Notes under the pieces: generated by a model
The model's database searches: none
The model's input: only the letters and a program-made list of their open reading frames with translations
What the model was told of the DNA's origin: nothing
Assembly (NCBI GenBank): GCA_002482715.1
Contig: DLGN01000315.1
Location: forward strand, 1 to 5,660
Length of the DNA stretch: 5,660 nucleotides
Reading direction: 5' to 3'
From: Oxalobacteraceae bacterium UBA7693
Lineage (GTDB): Bacteria; Pseudomonadota; Gammaproteobacteria; Burkholderiales; Burkholderiaceae_D
In this document: piece after piece, positions 1 through 5,204 of the stretch
How the letters are laid out: each line of letters begins with the position of its first letter
Position numbering within the stretch: the first letter of the stretch is position 1
Translations under genes and position numbers: made by a program

Positions 1-1097
1 GTTTTCACTTCCTGTATCGATTTCTTTGCAGCCTGTTGTTCTAAAGTGATTTTGTTACGCACCAACACCACCGTTTTGTGCGCGCCATCTGGGCCGGCAT
101 CCGCAGGCAAGACATCTAAAGTCACCGTGGTGTCTTTCGGGCCGCGAATCAATTTAACGACATCGTCTAAACGCCATCCCATCACATCCACCACAGGTCC
201 GTCCGTACCTTGCGCAACACCAACGATACGATCACCGACCTTTAACTTACCCGACAAAGCCGCCGGACTACCAGGCACCATCTCACGCACCGTTGCCATC
301 TCATCGCGATCTTGCAAAGTCGCGCCGATACCAGTCATCGACAAACGCATAGAGATATCAAAGTCTTCTGCCGCTTTGGGGCCCAGGTAATTCGTATGTG
401 GTTCCACCGACATGGCATACGCATTCATAAACAATTGAAATACGTCTTCGCTCTTCAATTTATTCATGCGCGTTAGGGTGGTTTCATAACGCTTTTCCAG
501 TGTGGTCTTAATCGCTGCCGTTTCTTTGCCTGCCAGCTTTAAACGCAGCCAATCGTTCTTCACCCGTTGACGCCACAAATCACGCATTTCATCTTCGGTC
601 TGTGGCCAAGGTTCTTTTTCACGCTGATAGCGATAAGCTTCTTTCTGTGAAAAATCGAATTCAGAATTCAACAAGCTGCGCGCGTAAGTCAAACGTTCTT
701 TAAAACGTTGGTGATACAGATTAAACATCGCAAACGGTGTACGTAAATCTTGTCCCAAGATCGCGTCATCGAGCTTGTCGCGCGCGACAGAAAATTTATC
801 AATATCTGATTGCAAGAAAAAAACACGATCGCCATCAAGTGATTTCAAATAACGATCAAAAATCTTTTCCGACATCGCATCATCGAGCGGGGTCGCTTTG
901 TAATGAAAGCGCGTAAAAAATTCAGCCGTCATATTCGCCGCCTGAATTTGTTGTGGCAAAGGCTGAAAATTCAGCGTTGATTTTGCTGCGCTATTCACAT
1001 CAGGCGCATTCACCGTTGCAATCGGGCCAGATTCCGCGATTGCAAAATGGGTAGAAACCGCCAAAGCGATTGCCATTCCTATCAAAGTCTTTTTCAT
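1..1097 (-). CDS. prc: Periplasmic tail-specific (carboxy-terminal processing) protease, N-terminal part
   Basis: This is the N-terminal 365 codons of a Prc/Tsp-type serine protease (peptidase family S41A), which in E. coli degrades or trims periplasmic proteins from their C-termini, including FtsI and the lytic endopeptidase MepS. Residues 1-21 form a Sec signal peptide: basic MKK, a hydrophobic core and an AIA cleavage site before ES. The N-terminal helical domain follows (about 45-235), with family stretches such as KIFDRYLKSLDGDRV (78-92), KEPWPQ (161-166) and EPHTNYLGPK (232-241). A PDZ domain follows (about 245-345) with its ligand loop at LSMTGIGATLQ (252-262) and the strongly conserved GWRLDDVVKLIRGPK (307-321). 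The reading frame stays open to the window edge. E. coli Prc is 682 residues with a Ser452/Lys477 dyad, so the catalytic domain is outside the window and activity cannot be judged. The start is fixed by the signal peptide and a GGAG ribosome site. It is transcribed away from prkA. Confidence 0.95.
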   Translation of the reverse strand, partial: MKKTLIGMAIALAVSTHFAIAESGPIATVNAPDVNSAAKSTLNFQPLPQQIQAANMTAEFFTRFHYKATPLDDAMSEKIFDRYLKSLDGDRVFFLQSDIDKFSVARDKLDDAILGQDLRTPFAMFNLYHQRFKERLTYARSLLNSEFDFSQKEAYRYQREKEPWPQTEDEMRDLWRQRVKNDWLRLKLAGKETAAIKTTLEKRYETTLTRMNKLKSEDVFQLFMNAYAMSVEPHTNYLGPKAAEDFDISMRLSMTGIGATLQDRDEMATVREMVPGSPAALSGKLKVGDRIVGVAQGTDGPVVDVMGWRLDDVVKLIRGPKDTTVTLDVLPADAGPDGAHKTVVLVRNKITLEQQAAKKSIQEVK

Positions 1098-1103
1098 GTT
1101 CTT

Positions 1104-1109
1104 TCTCCA
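1104..1109 (-). promoter_or_regulatory. Ribosome binding site of prc
   Basis: On the minus strand TGGAGA precedes the ATG, with GGAG lying 7 bases from the start codon. This supports the ATG whose T-A-C complement is at 1095-1097, and it agrees with the signal peptide beginning there. Confidence 0.8.
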
Positions 1110-1111
1110 AT

Positions 1112-1180
1112 TATTCGTATTGCAATGCGTACATCATAGTGTGCAATAAATGAATACTTTTTAATAGCCAAATACGAATA
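1112..1180. repeat. 10-bp inverted repeat framing the prc promoter region
   Basis: TATTCGTATT at 1112-1121 is exactly reverse-complementary to AATACGAATA at 1171-1180, with 49 bases between the arms. The arms flank the candidate prc -10 element. They could be two half-sites for a repressor or activator, but no regulator is identified and a chance match in AT-rich DNA is possible. Confidence 0.4.
1133..1138 (-). promoter_or_regulatory. Candidate -10 element of the prc promoter
   Basis: Read on the minus strand, the sequence is TATGAT, five of six matches to the sigma-70 -10 hexamer. It would start transcription near 1126 and give a leader of about 28 bases to the prc ATG. No good -35 hexamer is seen 16-18 bases upstream, so this is a candidate only. 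It lies inside the 10-bp inverted repeat at 1112-1121/1171-1180. Confidence 0.3.
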
Positions 1181-1589
1181 TTTCTTACCGTTCAACCCGC
1201 GCTGCTTCATATACGGTTAATAAAAAACCATGGCAGCGTCTTAATGCCAACAAGCATATCACTTGTTCTGAGTTCGCACAGCAGGCGCGGACAATAGATC
1301 TGAGAGTTTTCTCTCTTATTTTGTAACGATTTGTTGTTCTTAGCTGCTTTCTGACCATATTGCAGTGGCGAAGTTCCAGACAAAATTGAAGCATGCTTAT
1401 GCAAAAATCGTGTCATCCAAATCCCCAGCCATCATCGTTAAGCTAAGAAATAAAGGAAATTATCCTGATGCATTTCAGTTCAATGCAAAACGTCGCGCTG
1501 TCATCCCTATGTGGGTTACAGCGGGGGAACGCGAACAGCATGCTGCTTGCCGACGATATGCAGCACCACGCTTGGCTGAGCGGCATTAG

Positions 1590-1609
1590 GGGCTTGTCCC
1601 GTCTTTTTT
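1590..1609 (+). terminator. Weak terminator-like hairpin with T-run
   Basis: A short GGG (1590-1592)/CCC (1598-1600) stem with a six-base loop is followed by a run of six Ts at 1604-1609. The stem is too short for a confident rho-independent terminator. It falls directly after the stop codon (1587-1589) of the doubtful 74-codon frame and upstream of the likely prkA promoter, so if real it would insulate prkA from upstream rightward transcription. Confidence 0.2.
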
Positions 1610-1655
1610 ACATTTCAATGTCACAAAAATTTGCCTGCAGATTTTTATTTTTCGC

Positions 1656-1665
1656 CTACACTAAA
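1656..1665 (+). promoter_or_regulatory. Candidate sigma-S-like -10 element for the prkA operon
   Basis: CTACACTAAA matches the extended -10 consensus preferred by RpoS (CTAYACTTAA) at nine of ten positions, with the hexamer TACACT at 1657-1662. The preceding bases are CGC and no good -35 box sits 17 bases upstream; the nearest, TTGCCT at 1631-1636, is 20 bases away. Sigma-S promoters often lack a strong -35. Transcription would start near 1669 and leave a leader of about 93 bases. E. coli yeaG is known to be RpoS-dependent, which makes this reading plausible. Confidence 0.4.
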
Positions 1666-1746
1666 TTGAGCCTACGCCACTTTTTTCGTTTATCACCCAA
1701 AAGAAAGTGCGATAGCTGACAAAATCTGAACACTCAGTGCGCACGT

Positions 1747-1755
1747 AAAAAGGAG
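1747..1755 (+). promoter_or_regulatory. Strong ribosome binding site of prkA
   Basis: AAAAAGGAG sits 6 bases before the ATG at 1762 and fixes that start. It is preceded by the perfect 8-bp palindrome GTGCGCAC at 1737-1744, which could form a small structure at the edge of the site. Confidence 0.85.
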
Positions 1756-1761
1756 ATCAAA

Positions 1762-3684
1762 ATGAATATTTTTGACAACTATGCAGCGCGTTACGAAAAA
1801 ACTCGCGAAGAAGAATATTCATTGCAAGAGTTTTTGGACTTATGCAAAAAAGACCCTCTCGCCTACGCCACTGCACCGGAACGCATGCTGGCAGCCATCG
1901 GCGAACCGGAACAAATCGACACCCGCAACGACTCTCGACGTTCGCGTATCTTCTCCAATAAAATCATCAAAATCTATCCGGCCTTCCGCGAGTTTTACGG
2001 CATGGAAGAAGTAATAGAACAAGTCGTCGCCTACTTCCGCCATGCCGCGCAAGGTCTGGAAGAACGCAAGCAAGTGTTGTATTTGCTAGGTCCGGTCGGT
2101 GGCGGTAAATCATCGATCGCCGAACGCCTCAAATACTTAATGGAAAAAATTCCCTTCTATTGCATCAAAGGTTCACCCGTGAATGAGTCGCCGCTTGGCT
2201 TGTTTAACGAAGAGGAAGACGGTGCGATTTTAGAAGAAGATTTTGGGATTCCTCGCAGATATCTCAGAACCATTCCTAGCCCTTGGGCGGTAAAACGACT
2301 ACATGAATTTGGCGGCGACATTAATCAATTCCGCGTGGTGCGGCGCTATCCTTCAGTCTTAAAACAAATAGCGGTGTCTAAAACCGAACCAGGTGATGAA
2401 AACAATCAAGATATTTCCTCATTAGTCGGTAAAGTCGACATCCGCAAACTCGAAGATTTTGCGCAAGATGACCCAGATGCATATAGCTATTCTGGGGGCC
2501 TCTGTCTGGCGAATCAAGGTCTGATGGAATTTGTAGAAATGTTCAAAGCACCGATCAAAGTTTTACATCCATTATTGACCGCCACGCAAGAAGGCAATTT
2601 CAAAGGTACGGAAGGATTCGGTGCGATTCCGTTTGAAGGCATTATCCTCGCGCACTCGAACGAATCCGAATGGAAAACCTTTAAAAACAATAAGAACAAT
2701 GAAGCCTTCTTAGATCGTATCTACATCGTCAAAGTACCTTACTGTCTGCGCGTTTCTGACGAAATTAAGATCTACGAAAAACTCATACGCAGCTCCTCAC
2801 TGTCGCAAGCACCGTGCGCCCCAGGCACCTTCAAAATGATGGCGCAATTCTCGATTCTGTCACGCCTAGTCGAGCCAGAAAATTCCAGCATCTTTAGCAA
2901 AATGCTGGTGTATGACGGCGACAACTTAAAAGATACCGATCCCAAAGCCAAATCGCGGCAAGAGTACGTCGATTATGCGGGCGTCGATGAGGGTATGAAC
3001 GGCATCTCTACCCGCTTCGCCTTCAAGATTTTGTCTAAAGTATTCAACTTCGACAACACCGAAGTCGCCGCCAACCCTGTGCACTTGCTCTACGTGTTGG
3101 AACAACAAATCGAACGCGAACAATTCTCTCCTGAGCTAGAGCAAAAATATCTGTCTTATATCAAAGAATATCTGGCCGCGCGTTACGCCGAATTCATCGG
3201 CAAAGAAATCCAAACCGCGTATCTGGAAAGCTATTCTGAATACGGACAAAATATCTTTGATCGCTACGTGACCTTCGCTGACTTCTGGATACAAGATCAA
3301 GAATTCCGCGATCCCGATACGGGCGAGAGTTTTGACCGTGAAGCTTTGAATAGCGAACTGGAAAAAATTGAAAAACCTGCGGGCATTTCGAATCCTAAAG
3401 ACTTCCGCAACGAAATTGTCAATTTCGTCTTACGCGCAAGAGCACAGAACGGTGGAAAAAATCCGACATGGACCAGCTACGAAAAACTGCGTACGGTTAT
3501 TGAGAAAAAAATGTTTTCGAATACGGAAGAGCTGCTGCCGGTTATTTCATTCAACGCTAAAGCCAGCAGCGACGACGCCAACAAGCATCAGGAATTTGTC
3601 AGCCGCATGGTGGCAAAAGGCTATACCGCGAAACAAGTTAGATTGCTGTGTGAATGGTATTTGAGGGTGAGGAAGTCGTCGTAA
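1762..3684 (+). CDS. prkA: PrkA-family AAA+ serine protein kinase/ATPase (YeaG)
   Basis: The 640-residue protein is a full-length PrkA/YeaG; E. coli YeaG has 644. It is cytoplasmic, with no signal peptide or membrane segment. The N-terminal AAA+ domain carries a Walker A motif GPVGGGKSS (110-118, Lys116), a Walker-B-like GLMEFVEMFKAP (253-264), a sensor-1-like ILAHSNESEW (295-304, Asn300) and FLDRIYIVKVPY (316-327), whose Arg319 sits where arginine fingers often lie. The conserved block KTEPGDENNQDISSLVGKVD (207-226) is typical of the family. The C-terminal PrkA domain covers about 425-640 and ends WYLRVRKSS, as in E. coli. Family members are reported to phosphorylate themselves and other proteins on serine; Bacillus PrkA has also been reported as an ATP-dependent protease, so the kinase label is not settled. 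E. coli yeaG takes part in nitrogen-starvation and stationary-phase adaptation. It is first in a probable operon with yeaH and spoVR. Compared with E. coli it lacks four residues just after the Walker A helix (near 134-138). Confidence 0.97.
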   Translation: MNIFDNYAARYEKTREEEYSLQEFLDLCKKDPLAYATAPERMLAAIGEPEQIDTRNDSRRSRIFSNKIIKIYPAFREFYGMEEVIEQVVAYFRHAAQGLEERKQVLYLLGPVGGGKSSIAERLKYLMEKIPFYCIKGSPVNESPLGLFNEEEDGAILEEDFGIPRRYLRTIPSPWAVKRLHEFGGDINQFRVVRRYPSVLKQIAVSKTEPGDENNQDISSLVGKVDIRKLEDFAQDDPDAYSYSGGLCLANQGLMEFVEMFKAPIKVLHPLLTATQEGNFKGTEGFGAIPFEGIILAHSNESEWKTFKNNKNNEAFLDRIYIVKVPYCLRVSDEIKIYEKLIRSSSLSQAPCAPGTFKMMAQFSILSRLVEPENSSIFSKMLVYDGDNLKDTDPKAKSRQEYVDYAGVDEGMNGISTRFAFKILSKVFNFDNTEVAANPVHLLYVLEQQIEREQFSPELEQKYLSYIKEYLAARYAEFIGKEIQTAYLESYSEYGQNIFDRYVTFADFWIQDQEFRDPDTGESFDREALNSELEKIEKPAGISNPKDFRNEIVNFVLRARAQNGGKNPTWTSYEKLRTVIEKKMFSNTEELLPVISFNAKASSDDANKHQEFVSRMVAKGYTAKQVRLLCEWYLRVRKSS

Positions 3685-3703
3685 GGGGTTGAAGGTTGGA
3701 AAA

Positions 3704-3747
3704 GCCCCTCTCCCGCAGGCGGGAGAGCGGTTGGGGTGAGGGAGCTT
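3704..3747 (+). repeat. GC-rich REP-like palindromic repeat, copy 1
   Basis: CTCTCCCGC (3708-3716) pairs perfectly with GCGGGAGAG (3719-3727) over 9 bp around a two-base loop, followed by the tail CGGTTGGGGTGAGGGAGC. This palindrome-plus-GTTGGGGTGAGGG design recurs in many proteobacterial genomes as an extragenic repeat. It begins 20 bases after the prkA stop. No T-run follows on the plus strand, so it is not a standard terminator; in mRNA it could protect the prkA 3' end from exonucleases. Confidence 0.8.
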
Positions 3748-3754
3748 GAGCAAG

Positions 3755-3787
3755 ACTGAAATTATTTTCAAAGACAAAAATTTCAGT
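3755..3787. repeat. Inner inverted repeat between the two REP-like copies
   Basis: ACTGAAATT (3755-3763) is exactly complementary to AATTTCAGT (3779-3787) with a 15-base loop. Just outside, GCAAG (3750-3754) can pair with CTTGC (3796-3800) across an 8-base bulge. This gives a nested hairpin centred between the two GC-rich repeats and suggests that the whole 3704-3870 block is one symmetric composite element. Confidence 0.6.
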
Positions 3788-3825
3788 AACTGATGCTTGC
3801 CAGCAATGAGAAAACGGAAATCTAG

Positions 3826-3870
3826 AGCCCCCTCATCCCCAACCCTTCTCCCGCACGCGGGAGAAGGGAG
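3826..3870 (-). repeat. GC-rich REP-like palindromic repeat, copy 2 (inverted)
   Basis: CCCTTCTCCCGC (3843-3854) pairs perfectly with GCGGGAGAAGGG (3857-3868), a 12-bp stem with a two-base loop. The tail CCCCTCATCCCCAA lies to its left, so this copy is in reverse orientation to copy 1; reverse-complemented it aligns to copy 1 along the whole length with few differences. The stem ends 26 bases before the yeaH ribosome site, and no T-run follows. The pair can therefore form either two separate hairpins or one long stem. Confidence 0.8.
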
Positions 3871-3895
3871 AGTTATAAAAACACAGAACTTGTTC

Positions 3896-3900
3896 GGGAG
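3896..3900 (+). promoter_or_regulatory. Ribosome binding site deciding the TTG start of yeaH
   Basis: GGGAG lies 6 bases before TTG at 3907. There is no in-frame ATG nearby, and translation from this TTG aligns its first residue with the initiator Met of E. coli YeaH, so the TTG is chosen as start. Confidence 0.7.
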
Positions 3901-3906
3901 CACAAA

Positions 3907-5175
3907 TTGGTACATCTAATCGACAGACGAGTTCAAGGTAAAAACAAATCTGCCCCGAATCGCGAGCGTTTTTTGCGTCGTTATAAAGGCCAGATCAAAG
4001 ACGCGGTCACACGTGCGATTAAAGGTCGTTCCATCACCGACATGGACAGCGGTGAGAAAATCGCGATCCCGGTTAAAGACGTCAACGAACCCAACTTCGG
4101 TCACTCTCACGGTGGCATATGGGAAAGCGTCAATCCCGGCAATCAAGAATATCAAACCGGCGATCAGATCGAACGCCCCAAAGGTGGTGCGGGCAAAGGC
4201 AAAGGCCAGGCCGGCAATAGCGAAGACATCAGCGAAGATGATTTTGTTTTCCAAATCAGTCGAGAAGAATTTCTCAATTATTTTTTCGAAGATTTAGAAT
4301 TACCCAACCTTATCAAAACCCAGCTCACCGCCACCACCGACTTTAAGAATCAACGCGCAGGCTATAGCACCACCGGCACCGCGACTTCATTACACGTTTT
4401 ACGCTCATTACGTGGCGCATTAGGAAGACGCATTGCCGTCGGCGGTAAGTCTAGCAAACGCTTAAAACAAGCGGAAGAAGAACTGGCTGATTTATTGGTC
4501 GAAACTGACGACAACCAAGATCCCAGAATCCTTAAACTGCGACAAGAAATTCATCATCTGCGCACAAGATTATTAGCGATCCCATTCATCGACCCTTTCG
4601 ACCTACGCTACAGCAATCGCATTAAAGTGCCTAAGCCTAGCACCCAAGCCGTGATGTTTTGTCTGCTCGATGTCTCTGGCTCTATGGATGAAAAGAAAAA
4701 AGATATCGCCAAGCGTTTCTTTATTTTGCTCTACCTATTCCTGCAACGTGCTTATGAAAAAATCGAAGTCGTTTTCATCCGCCATCACACATCAGCGCTT
4801 GAAGTCGATGAAAAAGAATTCTTTCATTCGCGCGAATCGGGCGGCACTATTGTGTCATCTGCGCTGCACTTATTGACCGAAGTCATACAAACCCGCTACG
4901 CCTCCAGCGACTGGAACGCCTACGTCGCACAAGCATCAGACGGTGACAATTGGGACAATGATTCTGTCATCTGCAAACAGATTCTGCTCAACACCATCAT
5001 GCCCATGGTGCAGTACTACGCCTACGTCGAAATCACCGATGGTGAACCACAAAATCTATGGCAAGAATACCTGCAAGTTAAAGAGCAAAAATCTCACTTC
5101 GCTATGCAAAAAATCGAGGAGCCGGCCGACATCTATCCTGTGTTTAGAGAACTCTTTAAAAAACAAAGTAAATAA
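3907..5175 (+). CDS. yeaH: YeaH, DUF444-family protein with vWA-like MIDAS motif
   Basis: The 422-residue cytoplasmic protein (E. coli YeaH 427) belongs to DUF444. It opens with IDRRVQGKNKS (5-15) and RFLRRYKGQIK (21-31), has a Gly/Lys-rich flexible linker (91-104), a charged helical, probably coiled-coil stretch (182-223), then FIDPFDLRY (227-235). The C-terminal half resembles a von Willebrand A fold: DVSGSM (255-260) gives the D-x-S-x-S of a metal-ion-dependent adhesion site, with candidate further ligands Thr314 in GGTIVSSAL and Asp345 in ASDGDNW. All are intact, so metal-dependent partner binding is expected. The ending IYPVFRELFKKQ is also a family hallmark. The exact role is unknown; E. 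coli YeaH works in the same starvation response as YeaG. Its gene follows prkA after a 222-base repeat-bearing spacer and precedes spoVR by 29 bases. The start is TTG, so translation may be weaker than that of prkA. Confidence 0.96.
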   Translation: MVHLIDRRVQGKNKSAPNRERFLRRYKGQIKDAVTRAIKGRSITDMDSGEKIAIPVKDVNEPNFGHSHGGIWESVNPGNQEYQTGDQIERPKGGAGKGKGQAGNSEDISEDDFVFQISREEFLNYFFEDLELPNLIKTQLTATTDFKNQRAGYSTTGTATSLHVLRSLRGALGRRIAVGGKSSKRLKQAEEELADLLVETDDNQDPRILKLRQEIHHLRTRLLAIPFIDPFDLRYSNRIKVPKPSTQAVMFCLLDVSGSMDEKKKDIAKRFFILLYLFLQRAYEKIEVVFIRHHTSALEVDEKEFFHSRESGGTIVSSALHLLTEVIQTRYASSDWNAYVAQASDGDNWDNDSVICKQILLNTIMPMVQYYAYVEITDGEPQNLWQEYLQVKEQKSHFAMQKIEEPADIYPVFRELFKKQSK

Positions 5176-5192
5176 AACTAAAGTAAGGCTGA

Positions 5193-5196
5193 GAGG
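5193..5196 (+). promoter_or_regulatory. Ribosome binding site of spoVR
   Basis: GAGG lies 8 bases before the ATG at 5205. With only 29 bases between the yeaH stop and this ATG and no promoter or terminator visible there, spoVR is almost certainly cotranscribed with yeaH. Confidence 0.7.
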
Positions 5197-5204
5197 ACAT
5201 CTGT

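Larger units (their letters stand above)
1098..1761. other. 664-base divergent intergenic region, no convincing gene
   Basis: This stretch separates the leftward prc from the rightward prkA and is long for a simple double promoter. I see no tRNA, rRNA or recognisable protein. Two plus-strand frames overlap in it: 1365-1589 (GTG start, 74 codons, no ribosome site) and 1468-1719 (ATG, 83 codons, an AGGA 10 bases upstream). Neither product resembles a known family, and both read like translated noncoding DNA. Weak hairpins are GAGAG/CTCTC at 1302-1315, TGCTGC/GCAGCA at 1541-1565, and a GGG/CCC stem followed by six Ts at 1590-1609. The right part becomes AT-rich and holds the likely prkA promoter. 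The middle could contain a small RNA or the remnant of a lost gene, but nothing in the sequence decides this. Confidence 0.6.

Noticed and set aside
46..390. 114-codon plus-strand frame.
   Set aside because: It is antisense to the conserved PDZ region of the prc gene, so it is a shadow.
1302..1315. GAGAG/CTCTC hairpin as a terminator.
   Set aside because: It has only five pairs and no continuous T-run on either strand, and no gene ends there.
1185..1416. Two overlapping 69-codon minus-strand frames.
   Set aside because: They overlap each other in different frames, have no clear ribosome site and resemble no known protein.
1524..1540. Possible sigma-54 (-24/-12) promoter, with GG (1526-1527) and GC (1538-1539) ten bases apart and GGGAACG resembling TGGCACG.
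   Set aside because: The -12 part reads CAGCA rather than TTGCA, it lies over 220 bases before prkA, and no clear enhancer-binding sites are seen. A nitrogen-regulated sigma-54 promoter would fit yeaG biology, but this match is too weak.
3705..3727. Rho-independent terminator after prkA.
   Set aside because: The stem is perfect but no T-run follows on the plus strand, and the same palindrome recurs inverted downstream, so an extragenic repeat explains it better.
3704..3870. CRISPR array or direct-repeat array.
   Set aside because: There are only two units, in opposite orientation, with internal palindromes and no repeat-spacer periodicity.
3874..3879. TATAAA as an internal -10 for yeaH.
   Set aside because: There is no -35-like hexamer at 16-18 bases upstream, where the sequence is the GC-rich repeat stem.
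3547..3915. 122-codon minus-strand frame covering the prkA end and the spacer.
   Set aside because: It is antisense to the conserved PrkA C-terminus and crosses the GC-rich repeats; its product matches no family.
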